Positions 6,949 to 16,608 are shown, counted from the stretch's first letter. The stretch: 47,127 nt of DNA from Bacilli bacterium (GCA_017480975.1 JAFURK010000035.1:1-47127), one strand, 5' to 3'. A program made the numbers and translations. Notes: generated from the letters alone by a model not told the origin.

Positions 6949-6956
6949 ACTTCCCC

Positions 6957-8930
6957 CTATTCATTTTCTGGTGTTGTACTATTATTACTATCATTATTTA
7001 TAACTTCCTTTGTATAATAGCAATTAACTGTCGTATCCTTTCCTTCAATAATATAACTTACTGTACTCTTTTCAGCAACATAGCCAGCCTTACCAGGACA
7101 AGTTATACTACCACTTTCACCATCTTTTTTCTTTTCAGTCTTGGTATCATAAACAAATCTTGTTGTATCTTTATCAATATAATTAATAATTAAATTATAA
7201 GTAGACATATCTACATCAATCGTAACTGTAAATGCTACTCCACTAGCTATTTTACCAGTACGATTCTGTCCCGTAATAGTCTTATCTAAATAAGTACTAT
7301 AATCGCTAATTGCATTCCCTTTTTTATCTTTTACGTTCATAATAAGACCGTAATCAGTTGCAAACTCTTCTGCTTTCGCTACTGTCCAAGTTTCACTAGC
7401 CATATCTGGATAGTCTTCATAAATATCAGGAATATATAAAATTATCTCAGTCCCAGCTTCTAACTTAGTATCCTCATCAGGATTAAACTTAGGATTTTGA
7501 TCAATAACAATTCCTGTCTTACCAATATAATCCTTAGGACTATCAACCTCTTTTTTCTCTACTTTTACATCAAGACCTAATTTAGTTAATTTATCCTCCA
7601 AAGTTTCTGCTTTTTGATTCGTATAATCTTCTAATATAACATCTTCAATACCACTAGATTCAACGATAACAATAATACTTCCTTTTCTCTTACTAGAACC
7701 AGCCTTAGGTCTAGTCTCGATAACATAACCTTCTTCTATTTCATCACTAGGTTCTTGCTCAATATCAAACTTAAAACCTTTCTTCTTAAGAATTTCTTCA
7801 GCTTCTTCTACTGTCATCTCAGTAACATCAGGTACAACGACAACCTTAGTCCGATTACGATAATTTACAAAAACTAACGTACCTATCATTAACAATATAA
7901 CAACTAAAACTGATATTATTATAATCTTTTTCTTTTTATCTTTATCTCTTTTCTTTCGTGGAGTTACCTCTTCATCATCATTCATTGGTTTTTCAATTCC
8001 CTTATTAGAAGTTGGCGTAACTGGAGCATTCTTAATCGGTACTGCTCTGCTTTCATCTAATTCACTTTCTGGATATGGATAATGAAATCTTGCTTCATTT
8101 TGTTTATCTTCATCCAAAGCATGAATAATATCTTCATGCATCTCTTGAATTGTATCATAGCGATTCTTTGGATTTTTTGCCGTTGCTTTTAAAACAACAT
8201 TTTCAACACTCTGCGGTATTAAAGGATTTTGTTTACGAATACTAGGTACTCTTTCCTTCATCTGTTTTAAAGCTATCTCAACCGCATTATCTCCTTTAAA
8301 AGGAACATTACCTGTTAATAGTTCATACATCAAAATACCCGCTGAATAAATATCACTCTTAGTAGTTGCCACTTTACCACTAGCTTGTTCAGGTGGTAAA
8401 TAATGAACACTTCCCATCACGGAATTAGTCTGTGTTAACTGTGTCGCATTCATTGACATTGCAATACCAAAATCAGTAATTTTTATCATACCATTATCTA
8501 ATATCATAATATTCTGTGGTTTAATATCTCTATGAATTATATATGCATCATGAGCTTGAGATAAACCATCCGTAATCTGTGCCATGATATCAATAACTTC
8601 AGATACCGTAAGTGCGCCTCTTTTTTGAACTAACTGTTTTAAAGTCTTGCCATCAATATATTCCATTACAATATAGTGTTGACCTTCCTCTTCACCAACA
8701 TCATAAACTTCAACAATATTAGGATGTGATAAATCCGAAACACTCTTAGCTTCTCTTTGAAAACGACGAATAAATTTTTCATTATTTTCTAAATCACCAC
8801 GTAATACTTTAATAGCTACATCTCGATCCAAAATAGCATCATGAGCTAAATAAACATTAGCCATGCCACCTTCACCAATCGATTTCAATATTTCATAGCG
8901 TTCATTAATTTTTTGACCTTTCGATAACAT
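6957..8930 (-). CDS. prkC: Ser/Thr kinase PrkC with PASTA domains
   Basis: This is a membrane kinase sensing peptidoglycan fragments or lipid II. Residues 12-270 form a Hanks-type kinase domain with GEGGMA (19-24), Lys41, HRD (133-135) and DFG (153-155). After a basic linker comes a membrane helix (336-357), then three PASTA-like repeats (about 363-428, 430-503, 504-575). Residues 577-640 (YNLIINYIDKDT..., with two Cys) form a further domain resembling MucBP-type modules and are not part of the usual Bacillus protein. The ATG overlaps the prpC stop codon as TAATG, giving translational coupling to its cognate phosphatase. In spore-formers this kinase also triggers germination in response to muropeptides. 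Confidence 0.95.
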   Translation of the reverse strand: MLSKGQKINERYEILKSIGEGGMANVYLAHDAILDRDVAIKVLRGDLENNEKFIRRFQREAKSVSDLSHPNIVEVYDVGEEEGQHYIVMEYIDGKTLKQLVQKRGALTVSEVIDIMAQITDGLSQAHDAYIIHRDIKPQNIMILDNGMIKITDFGIAMSMNATQLTQTNSVMGSVHYLPPEQASGKVATTKSDIYSAGILMYELLTGNVPFKGDNAVEIALKQMKERVPSIRKQNPLIPQSVENVVLKATAKNPKNRYDTIQEMHEDIIHALDEDKQNEARFHYPYPESELDESRAVPIKNAPVTPTSNKGIEKPMNDDEEVTPRKKRDKDKKKKIIIISVLVVILLMIGTLVFVNYRNRTKVVVVPDVTEMTVEEAEEILKKKGFKFDIEQEPSDEIEEGYVIETRPKAGSSKRKGSIIVIVESSGIEDVILEDYTNQKAETLEDKLTKLGLDVKVEKKEVDSPKDYIGKTGIVIDQNPKFNPDEDTKLEAGTEIILYIPDIYEDYPDMASETWTVAKAEEFATDYGLIMNVKDKKGNAISDYSTYLDKTITGQNRTGKIASGVAFTVTIDVDMSTYNLIINYIDKDTTRFVYDTKTEKKKDGESGSITCPGKAGYVAEKSTVSYIIEGKDTTVNCYYTKEVINNDSNNSTTPENE

Positions 8931-9670
8931 TATACATCACCGCTTTCTTTCTTTAAATAAGCTACACTTATATTGTCATTACCTCCTCTTGCATTTGCCT
9001 TATTTATTAACTTCTTAACTGCATCTTCAGCTATTTCTTCCTCTACTAACACCTTTTCAATTTGTTCCTCTGTTAGCATATTAGTAAGTCCATCACTACA
9101 AAGTAATATTCCATCAATTTTTGGTTCAACATCAAATATATCAATATCAATTGGATTATTAGCGCCTAATGCCCGCATTAAAACATTCTTTCGCGGATGA
9201 TATTTAGCCTCTTCTATTGTTAACTCACCAGTTGAAACCAATAAATTAACCAAGGTATGATCTTTTGTTACCTTATGTATCTTATTCTTCTTGATAACAT
9301 AGCCTGAACTATCTCCTATGTTCCCATATAACAAATAATCATCAGTCTTAATTGCACATACAAAAGTTGTTCCCATTCCCTTACTATCAGGATTTTCCTT
9401 TGTATAATCAAAAATTTTCGCATTCATTTCAGTTACAATATTACGAAGAAAATCAATCGCTGCTTCCTTATTACCAATGCTATCAAGTCCATAAAATTCC
9501 TCTGTTAAATGATTAATTACAATCGCACTAGCAACCTCACCTGCTTTATGGCCACCCATACCATCAGCAACCGCTAACAAATACTCATGATTTTCATTCT
9601 CCAAAATAATAACATTATCTTCATTATGATCACGAATTTTTCCTACATCCGTCTTATAAAATGTTTGCAT
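8930..9670 (-). CDS. prpC: PP2C-type protein phosphatase, partner of PrkC
   Basis: This 246-aa metal-dependent Ser/Thr phosphatase removes phosphates placed by PrkC. Motifs seen in order: GKIRDHNEDN near the N-terminus, VADGMGGHKAGE (metal-binding Asp/Gly), GMGTTF, NIGDSSGY, LLCSDGLTNM and GGNDNISV close to the end. The ATG at 9670 (MQTFYKTD) is preferred because family members start about eight residues before the first conserved Asp; an upstream GTG at 9691 is possible but has a poor ribosome-binding site. The stop codon overlaps the prkC start. Confidence 0.92.
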   Translation of the reverse strand: MQTFYKTDVGKIRDHNEDNVIILENENHEYLLAVADGMGGHKAGEVASAIVINHLTEEFYGLDSIGNKEAAIDFLRNIVTEMNAKIFDYTKENPDSKGMGTTFVCAIKTDDYLLYGNIGDSSGYVIKKNKIHKVTKDHTLVNLLVSTGELTIEEAKYHPRKNVLMRALGANNPIDIDIFDVEPKIDGILLCSDGLTNMLTEEQIEKVLVEEEIAEDAVKKLINKANARGGNDNISVAYLKKESGDV

Positions 9671-9783
9671 ATTAAATTCATTCCTTTCCACTTCTCATCA
9701 ACACTACTTGAATTAGAAGCTCTACATCATACACTTAAAATACTTAAACTATCTTTAATATAGTATCTTTCATAAAGCATATG

Positions 9784-10806
9784 CTAATTACTACTCTGAT
9801 TCGCTCTAAGTTGTCCACAAGCAGCATCTACTTTACTACCAAATTCTCTTCGAATTGTCACATTTATATTTTTCTTCTTTAGTATATCATAAAATTTCAT
9901 AATTTGGCTACTTTTTGTTCTTTTATATCCAATATTTTCTGTTTCATTATATGGAATCAAATTTACATAACAATTTAATCCTTTTAATCTAACCGCCAAT
10001 TCTTGAGCCATCTCGACACTATCATTAATACCATCTAACATAATATATTCAATCGTAATTCTTCTATTAGTCTTATCTATATAACTTTTTAATACTTCAA
10101 ACAAACTATCCATATCATATACTTTAGCTATCGGCATAATCTGTCTTCTAATTTCATCATTAGGTGCATGCAAGCTAATCGCTAAATTAACTTGCCCTTC
10201 TTCATTCATAAACCTCTCTATTCCCGGAATTAAACCACATGTAGAAACTGTTATATGTCTAGAACCAATCGCAATACCTTTTCCTTCATTAATAATTCTA
10301 ACAAATCTCATTAAATTATCATAATTATCAAATGGTTCGCCAATTCCCATTACAACAACATGAGAAATTCTCTCTTTTATATCTTCTTCTATCAGTAATA
10401 TTTGTTGAACAATCTCATAAGCTTCTAAATTTCTAACTTTTTTAAGTCTTCCACTTTCACAGAACTTACACCCCATATTACAACCAACTTGACTAGAAAC
10501 ACAAATACTAATACCATAATCATGATACATTAAAACAGATTCAATTCTTTGACCATCTAAAAGTTCAAACAAATATTTTTTAACATCTTTATCTTCTTGT
10601 TTAACAATCAATTTAATTTTATCAAAAGAAAAATTAGTTATCAAATGTTCCTTTATACTCTTACTAATATTTGACATTTGTTCTATATCACTAATTCTCT
10701 TTTTATATAAAAAATCATAAATTTGAGTAGCTCTAAACTTCTTATCTCCAATTGATACAAAATAATCCTCTAATTCTTTTAAAGTAAAATCATATATATT
10801 TCTCAT
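9784..10806 (-). CDS. rlmN: 23S rRNA/tRNA adenine C2-methyltransferase RlmN
   Basis: A radical SAM methyltransferase for A2503 of 23S rRNA and A37 of some tRNAs. The 340-aa protein has the CxxxCxxC cluster motif at Cys109, Cys113 and Cys116. It also has GMGEPFDNYDN (SAM-binding GEP motif) and the C-terminal mechanistic Cys330 in AACGQLR. Length and start (MRNIYDF) fit the family, and AGAGGATT precedes the ATG. It begins 6 bases after the stop of the 190-aa membrane protein and leads the prpC-prkC-rsgA group as in Bacillus. Confidence 0.95.
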   Translation of the reverse strand: MRNIYDFTLKELEDYFVSIGDKKFRATQIYDFLYKKRISDIEQMSNISKSIKEHLITNFSFDKIKLIVKQEDKDVKKYLFELLDGQRIESVLMYHDYGISICVSSQVGCNMGCKFCESGRLKKVRNLEAYEIVQQILLIEEDIKERISHVVVMGIGEPFDNYDNLMRFVRIINEGKGIAIGSRHITVSTCGLIPGIERFMNEEGQVNLAISLHAPNDEIRRQIMPIAKVYDMDSLFEVLKSYIDKTNRRITIEYIMLDGINDSVEMAQELAVRLKGLNCYVNLIPYNETENIGYKRTKSSQIMKFYDILKKKNINVTIRREFGSKVDAACGQLRANQSSN

Positions 10807-10812
10807 AATCCT

Positions 10813-11385
10813 CTAATAAACCTTTTTTGTAAACAAGAAAAATAATATAACATTCAAAAATACCAAAATAATAAATAACCAAATTAAAAATTTCTTAGTA
10901 TTCTTTCGACGTAAAAAGAACTTATTCATTAAACAAATATAAATATAGAAGAAAACAATAATCAATAAATTAATATAGTTCCTTCCCCATAATAAATACC
11001 TTGTCTTACTAACAAAGATTTCCTCATCTAAAACTACTACATAATTAACAATATTTTGCCTAGCTGAATAAATAACTAAAATAATATCCAATAGAAATAA
11101 AATAAAATAAGTAATATTAACCTTTGTAAATATTTTCTTAGAATCTAACTTTTTTAAACCTATTTTTTTACTATCACTACTTTTATCTTCCATTTTTTTA
11201 TCCACATTTTTTACATTAGTAATTTCTCTCTTCTTAACATTTTTTTGAGAACTACTATCACTTCTTTTCTTAGTACCTGTAGTTTCCTTCTTTTTTATAG
11301 AAGTTTCTCCACCTTTAATTGCTTTTTTCTTTGTTACCTCTTCTTTGTTTTTCTTAGTTTCAATATTTTCCTTCAAACTACTCAC
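10813..11385 (-). CDS. Small membrane protein with Lys/Thr-rich N-terminus
   Basis: No family is recognised. Residues 1-85 are very rich in Lys, Thr and Ser and probably disordered. Three hydrophobic helices follow (about 93-110, 135-155, 168-186). Cotranscription with rlmN is likely since only 6 bases separate them. The start is uncertain: GTG at 11385 and TTG three codons later are both near AGGTAGG. Homologues with the same tail ahead of rlmN would be needed to say more. Confidence 0.6.
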   Translation of the reverse strand: MSSLKENIETKKNKEEVTKKKAIKGGETSIKKKETTGTKKRSDSSSQKNVKKREITNVKNVDKKMEDKSSDSKKIGLKKLDSKKIFTKVNITYFILFLLDIILVIYSARQNIVNYVVVLDEEIFVSKTRYLLWGRNYINLLIIVFFYIYICLMNKFFLRRKNTKKFLIWLFIILVFLNVILFFLFTKKVY

Positions 11386-11436
11386 CTACCTAACTATAAG
11401 TATACCGTTTTTTTAGTTCTTATTCAATAGTTTTTT

Positions 11437-11468
11437 GAAAGAAAAAAACACCAAGTTTCCTCAGTGTT
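11437..11468 (-). terminator. Terminator of the pta operon
   Basis: In the minus sense AACACTGAG-GAAA-CTTGGTGTT (11447-11468) forms a 9-bp stem with two G-T pairs and a GAAA tetraloop, followed by TTTTTCTTTC. Confidence 0.8.
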
Positions 11469-11546
11469 TCCTTTTATGAATAAAATGCTTAACATTAATT
11501 TTTCTAAGATAATATTAAATAACTAATATCAATAATTATCTATATA

Positions 11547-12596
11547 TTAAAATTTGTATTTCATTTCTCCCATTCTAGAAGTAGGTACAAAACCAGCTTC
11601 TGCCTTTAATAAATCCGGAATACGATTAACAACAGTAGCACAAGTTAATTCAACAGTTTGAGGTTTATCAATAACTAGCTCAGTATTAGGTTCTCCATAA
11701 ACTGTCCAACGATTAGAATCAAATTCATCACTTGCATAAACTTTACCTATGCATTCTGTTTCTATTGTTATTCCTTCTTCAGTCTCTGTTGTAACAACTG
11801 CACTCATACCTGTTGCCATTCCCGCTTTAACAGTCATCTCTAAAGTACTAGATTCAATATCCTCTGAATGTGTTTGTGGCACACATTTTTGTGTTTGACT
11901 AATAGCATGAAGTCCTAGTTTATCACAAAGCCATCCATTAACATTCCACATATAACTTGGCATAAATTCACCATTTTCAATTAATTTTTGTCTTTCATCA
12001 TCAGAAATATTATCAGCACTAGCAACTTCCTTCTCAAAATCTTCTAGAGTTAAACCAGCACCATGAGCCTTAGCTAAAGCAATTCCGTAATCTTCTACAT
12101 TATAAGAACTACTACCTTTAATCTTGGTAATATTATGTGTAGCCCCAGCAATAGTAGTAATCAAATTACCCCAAAAAGCATCTTGATAGCCACTACCAGT
12201 AATAGTACAATTATGTTCTTTAGCCAATCTATCTATTTCTTCAGTTAAATTTGGATTTGAATTAAATGGATAAAAAGCCTCTTCACATGTTGTAATTGCA
12301 TTTATTCCTAATTTAGCACATAATAATAAAGCATCTTTAACATCATTCATCAAACTCATTGTTGTAACTATACAAACATCAGGATTAACCTCTTTTAATA
12401 ATTCCTCAGCTTTTTCTACTGATTCAACTACAACACCATAATTATCCTGATCCATAATTTCACCAATATCTTTTCCAATTACATTTGGATTAATATCAAT
12501 AGCTCCTACAATTTCCATTCCTTGTTCAATAGCATATCTCATTGTATAAACACTCATCTTTCCACAACCATATTGAACAACTCTAATTTTACTCAT
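11547..12596 (-). CDS. ord: 2,4-diaminopentanoate dehydrogenase-like oxidoreductase
   Basis: This 349-aa NAD(P)-binding protein has a Rossmann start (IRVVQYGCGKMS, where the family has GxGxM/V) and then VGAIDINPNVIGKDIGEIM. Conserved blocks ITTCEEAFYP, GSGYQDAFWGNL and SYNVEDYGIALAKAHGAGL follow. As remembered, this matches Ord, the 2,4-diaminopentanoate dehydrogenase of clostridial ornithine fermentation, more closely than the dihydrodipicolinate reductases it is often confused with. No other ornithine-pathway genes (orr, oraS, oraE, ortA, ortB) are in the window. It follows pta with 16 bases between and shares its terminator. The dehydrogenase fold is certain, the substrate is not. Confidence 0.75.
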   Translation of the reverse strand: MSKIRVVQYGCGKMSVYTMRYAIEQGMEIVGAIDINPNVIGKDIGEIMDQDNYGVVVESVEKAEELLKEVNPDVCIVTTMSLMNDVKDALLLCAKLGINAITTCEEAFYPFNSNPNLTEEIDRLAKEHNCTITGSGYQDAFWGNLITTIAGATHNITKIKGSSSYNVEDYGIALAKAHGAGLTLEDFEKEVASADNISDDERQKLIENGEFMPSYMWNVNGWLCDKLGLHAISQTQKCVPQTHSEDIESSTLEMTVKAGMATGMSAVVTTETEEGITIETECIGKVYASDEFDSNRWTVYGEPNTELVIDKPQTVELTCATVVNRIPDLLKAEAGFVPTSRMGEMKYKF

Positions 12597-12612
12597 TTTA
12601 TCACCCTTTCTT

Positions 12613-13617
12613 TTATTCTACACTAGCTTGTGCTTGCACAGCTGTAATAGCAACTACTCCTACTATATCAAGTGGACTACAGCCCCTTGATAAATCATTA
12701 ACTGGCTTAGCGATTCCTTGACAAATAGGACCATAAGCCTCGGCCTTAGCTAACCTTTGCACCAACTTATAACCAATATTACCAGCATCTAAATCTGGAA
12801 ATACTAATACATTAGCTTTACCAGCCACCTCACTATTAGGTGCTTTTGAACTAGCAACACTAGGTACAATCGCTGCATCTAATTGCAATTCTCCATCAAT
12901 TTTATATTGAGGGAATTCCTTCTTAGCGAGTTCTACCGCTTTAACAACTTTATCAACATCAGCATGTTTAGCACTTCCCATTGTCGAATGCGATAACATT
13001 GCCACAATCGGTTCATGCTCAGTCAATAACTCAAATGATTCCGCGCTTGAACCAGCGATGGCTGCTAATCTTTCACTATCCGGATTTTGTTCTAATCCTG
13101 AATCAGCAAACAAGAAAGTACCTTCTGCTCCCAAATCGCAATCAGGAACCACCATTAAAAAGAATGCCGAAACTAACTTAACGTTTGGTTTCGTCTTTAA
13201 AATTTGTAATGCTGGTCTTAAAGTGTTTGAACTTGAATGACAGGCTCCAGAAACAGTTCCATCAGCTTTTCCAGTCTTAACTAACATACAAGCATAATAC
13301 ATATAATCATTTAATAATAACTCCCTAGCTTGTTCTAAAGTCATTCCTTTTTCACGACGAAGTTCATATAATTTTTCTACTAACTCGTTAGTTAAATTAG
13401 ATGTAAAAGGATTAATAATCGTAACTCCCGCTAATTCTAATCCTTTAGAATTAGCTTCTATTTCCTCCTCTTTACCAATCAGAATAATATCAGCAATATC
13501 TTCTTTTAATACTATAGCAGCAGCTTCTAATACTCTTCTATCCATAGTTTCAGGCAAAACAATTGTCTTTTTATTTTGTTTGGCTCTAAATTTTATCTGT
13601 TCTATTATTTTACTCAT
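12613..13617 (-). CDS. pta: Phosphate acetyltransferase
   Basis: Pta exchanges acetyl-CoA and acetyl phosphate, the step before ATP formation by acetate kinase. The 334-aa protein is of short-form Pta length, without the extra N-terminal domains of the enterobacterial enzyme. Recognisable blocks are IVLPETMDRRVLEAA, DGTVSGACHSSSNTLRPA, FLFADSGLEQNP, VAMLSHSTMGSA and a C-terminal NDLSRGCSPLDIV, all signatures of the family. It starts after GGATGGTGGTGAAAT and has its own promoter. Acetate kinase is not nearby. Confidence 0.95.
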   Translation of the reverse strand: MSKIIEQIKFRAKQNKKTIVLPETMDRRVLEAAAIVLKEDIADIILIGKEEEIEANSKGLELAGVTIINPFTSNLTNELVEKLYELRREKGMTLEQARELLLNDYMYYACMLVKTGKADGTVSGACHSSSNTLRPALQILKTKPNVKLVSAFFLMVVPDCDLGAEGTFLFADSGLEQNPDSERLAAIAGSSAESFELLTEHEPIVAMLSHSTMGSAKHADVDKVVKAVELAKKEFPQYKIDGELQLDAAIVPSVASSKAPNSEVAGKANVLVFPDLDAGNIGYKLVQRLAKAEAYGPICQGIAKPVNDLSRGCSPLDIVGVVAITAVQAQASVE

Positions 13618-13641
13618 ATTTCACCACCATCCTACTTTTTA

Positions 13642-13670
13642 ATCATAACATGAAATAATTTAGCTGTCCA
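13642..13670 (-). promoter_or_regulatory. Sigma-A-type promoter of pta-ord
   Basis: In the minus sense: TGGACA (13665-13670), 17 bases, TATGAT (13642-13647), about 25 bases before the pta start. It separates this metabolic operon from the adhesin-sortase pair. Confidence 0.55.
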
Positions 13671-13685
13671 TAAATTTAACACCAT

Positions 13686-14216
13686 TTAACACTTTGAAAT
13701 TAATCTAGCCTTCACTATCAACTGTTTATCAATATATTTCAAGCTACAAGTAATCATATATAAAACATTTTCTTCATTTTCAAAAAAATTATCAAAATAA
13801 CCATTCTTTTGAATATAAAATTCCTCCTCTACAACAAAAACATATCTAAAATCAATACCTTTTAACCTAATTATATCTCCCTTTTCTAAATAAACTAAAT
13901 TATCAAAATAACTAGCCTTTCCTCCCCCAGAATGAGAAGCCAAAAAAATTACCTTTCTTTCTAAATTAGAACTATCTAAAATTTCCACATTATAATCAAC
14001 GTTATTCAAATCGCTATCCATAGTATAAACAAACTTTCGTAAATTTATTCTAGGAATATATATTTCAAACCAAATATTATCATTATTAATATCTAAAGAC
14101 TTAATAATATCATCTTTTCCTAGATTACCTCTTAAAAAGAAAAATCCCAAAATGCTTACACTAGCGAGATAACTTACTAGCAAAAATCTTTTTATATACA
14201 AGAATACCAGTCCCAA
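13686..14216 (-). CDS. Sortase
   Basis: A membrane-bound transpeptidase that anchors surface proteins to peptidoglycan. The 176-aa protein has an N-terminal membrane helix (about 10-28). The catalytic triad is visible: His95 in LASHSGGG, Cys157 in YMITCSLK, and Arg171 in VKARLI. The reading frame overlaps the end of the adhesin gene by 56 bases. The start is uncertain: TTG at 14216 gives 176 aa, and a second TTG five codons later is equally possible; no ATG is available before the catalytic region. The overlap suggests coupled translation and that the neighbouring adhesin is its substrate. The class (A or D) cannot be settled here. Confidence 0.85.
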   Translation of the reverse strand: MGLVFLYIKRFLLVSYLASVSILGFFFLRGNLGKDDIIKSLDINNDNIWFEIYIPRINLRKFVYTMDSDLNNVDYNVEILDSSNLERKVIFLASHSGGGKASYFDNLVYLEKGDIIRLKGIDFRYVFVVEEEFYIQKNGYFDNFFENEENVLYMITCSLKYIDKQLIVKARLISKC

Positions 14217-16608
14217 TCATAACTAAAATTAATACTATTTCATAAAATCCCATAAATTTTGATAAAGTATTTGGAATACTAATTACTTTCTTAGACATTA
14301 CTTCATTAATAAATTCTATCTTTTTATCATTAATTAATGAAAAACAAATCTTATCTTTATTTTCTTTATATTTAGAAGAAATACTTCTTTGAATAACACA
14401 ATAATTTTCATTTAAAATATTCTCTACCTTAATAATTCCCTCATCATTAGTAATACCACTATAAATAGTAATTCCTTCATTATTTATTAATTCAAATACT
14501 GAATCCTTTATATTTTCTCCTTTATTAGATATATTATGAATAATTATATCACTCTTTTCAAGCTCCTTTGTAAACTCTACATCTCTTGAAACTATTTTAC
14601 TTTTATTATCCTCACTCTCTAGCACTAAACATTTTTCTTCATAAGTACTTTCATTAACTAAACAATAGCCTCCTAAAAAAACATTATCAATAACTAAATT
14701 ACCATTTTCATCAGTTTTACCATTAAAAACAATTTCTCCCTTATTGTACTTTACATCGCCATTTACTAAAATATCTTCAGCCGCCACTAAAGAAAATTTT
14801 TCATCTGCTTTAGATACTTTTTTATAGCCATAACTACCAACATCTGTATAAAATTTTTCTTCATTAGCATAAACATTAATTTTACCAATAATAATTTCAT
14901 TATCCACATATATATCCATAACCAATTCTCCATCAATCAAAGAAAAATTAGACTTACTATCAATCTTAAATTCTTGTCCCTCTTCATTTAATAAAAAACC
15001 TTTAGGTACACTTATCTGCTCTAGTACATAATCACCATAAGAAAATAAAATTGGAATTAATAAAATTCCCTCATCATTAGCCGCAAAAATATCACTTCCT
15101 TCAAACTCTAAATAATTAGCGTCCCCTTTTTTTCTTACTTTATATAAAATTTCTTCTCCATTTAATAAATGTCCATCAGCCATATTTCTTGTAATTACCC
15201 TAACCTTAGTAAACAAAAACTCATTAAATAAATTATACTTTACCACATCTCTTACTTCTTTAACCATTATCCAAAAATCATCTACTTTAGAATAACCTAA
15301 TGTTGTATTACTTTGACTAATCCTATATTCCCCATATGGAAGCCATATTGAAGCAATTCCTTCTTTATTTGTTATTACAGCATTATATATATTACCTACC
15401 TTATCATATATCTCGAACTTTATTCCTTCTTCTGCAACATAACTACTATTAGCACCATAAACTTTTCTTATCTCAATATCATTGCCAATTACTTCTTGTG
15501 ATAACTTAACCTCATCATTATCATTAGATAACTCGAAACGAACCATTTCTTCATTTAATAAATATCCAGTACTAGCCTTAATTTGCTTAATATAATAAGT
15601 TCCCGCCACTAAATCATCAACTTTAAATTTACCATTTACATCTGTCTCATAGGTTCCCAATAATTTCTTATTTTCATCATATACTTCATAAATTGCTCCT
15701 TCAAAAGAAGCTTGTCCTAATGGGACTATTTCATTTGTTAACTTATCAATCACTTGAGCCTTCAAAGAAATGCCTTTGATAGTAAAAGAAACTATTTCAT
15801 ATACCTCCCTAAAATTACCACTAGAAATTAATCGTTGAGAACCATCATAATAATAAAGCAAACTATTGTAATCATAATATTTTTTTCTTACTAATCTAAT
15901 CTTTTCTGTCCCTTTTTTATTCCCTACCTTAATTACTAGATTATTTCCATTTATCGAAACATCAGAATAATCAACAGATTGTATCTCATATCCAGAAAGA
16001 ACATCTCGATCATCTACTAATACTATCTCATCACCAACAACATAACTGCTTTTAATAGTTTTAAACCTAGGTCGCACCAAATATCTACCGGCTAAAGTTT
16101 CAATCTCATTCTTATAAGTTTCAATATTAATTCGCTCTCCATTTACGTCTAATACATTTGTCCATTCGATTTCAGCACTACTATCAAGCATTTCCCAAAT
16201 TAACTCTTGCGCGGCCATATAATATTGATAATCATCATGACCATCATACAAATAACCAAAATATCCCATTAATTTTATATAATCTATATAACTGGCAGAC
16301 AAAGAAGTACTTAAAAAATTATCTGTCGAATTATAAATATCTGTGATTATATCAGTACCTAAATCTATACAATAAGCTACCCTTCCATTCATTGTATACA
16401 TGTTTAAATAAAAAATTCTTTGTACTCCATTAACAGTAGCTATTGCATACACATCATCAACCCTATTTTTTACCAAAGTAGAATCATTCATTCCAGCATC
16501 TACATAGGTCCCAAACCTAATTCCCAACAATATCAAAATTAAAAATATTACTAACCTTAATCCCCTCTGATTTTTCAATCGCATATTCCTTGATTTTATT
16601 TTTTTCAT
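14161..16608 (-). CDS. Thioester-domain/SpaA-like surface adhesin with IPNTL anchor
   Basis: This 815-aa protein has a signal helix (about 16-38), then a thioester domain in which Cys80 (AYCIDLG) and Gln134 (AAQELIWE) are the expected internal Cys-Gln crosslink pair. Such domains bind host or surface amines covalently. Several prealbumin-like SpaA/Cna-B repeats follow, recognisable by blocks such as FEGAIYEVYDEN, GTYYIKQI and GYLLNEE. Near the C-terminus IPNTLSKF replaces LPxTG and precedes a membrane helix and the basic tail KKIFASKLSR. The next gene is a sortase, so IPNT-L is probably its sorting signal. GAGGAGGTAACG before the ATG is a strong start. Repeat number was judged by eye. Confidence 0.85.
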   Translation of the reverse strand: MKKIKSRNMRLKNQRGLRLVIFLILILLGIRFGTYVDAGMNDSTLVKNRVDDVYAIATVNGVQRIFYLNMYTMNGRVAYCIDLGTDIITDIYNSTDNFLSTSLSASYIDYIKLMGYFGYLYDGHDDYQYYMAAQELIWEMLDSSAEIEWTNVLDVNGERINIETYKNEIETLAGRYLVRPRFKTIKSSYVVGDEIVLVDDRDVLSGYEIQSVDYSDVSINGNNLVIKVGNKKGTEKIRLVRKKYYDYNSLLYYYDGSQRLISSGNFREVYEIVSFTIKGISLKAQVIDKLTNEIVPLGQASFEGAIYEVYDENKKLLGTYETDVNGKFKVDDLVAGTYYIKQIKASTGYLLNEEMVRFELSNDNDEVKLSQEVIGNDIEIRKVYGANSSYVAEEGIKFEIYDKVGNIYNAVITNKEGIASIWLPYGEYRISQSNTTLGYSKVDDFWIMVKEVRDVVKYNLFNEFLFTKVRVITRNMADGHLLNGEEILYKVRKKGDANYLEFEGSDIFAANDEGILLIPILFSYGDYVLEQISVPKGFLLNEEGQEFKIDSKSNFSLIDGELVMDIYVDNEIIIGKINVYANEEKFYTDVGSYGYKKVSKADEKFSLVAAEDILVNGDVKYNKGEIVFNGKTDENGNLVIDNVFLGGYCLVNESTYEEKCLVLESEDNKSKIVSRDVEFTKELEKSDIIIHNISNKGENIKDSVFELINNEGITIYSGITNDEGIIKVENILNENYCVIQRSISSKYKENKDKICFSLINDKKIEFINEVMSKKVISIPNTLSKFMGFYEIVLILVMIGTGILVYKKIFASKLSR

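Noticed and set aside
8973-9200. Plus-strand open frame inside prpC
   Set aside because: It is the antisense shadow of a highly conserved phosphatase gene and has no ribosome-binding site or family match. The same holds for the plus-strand frames within rlmN's neighbour, pta, murE, the adhesin, spoIIQ and the coiled-coil genes.
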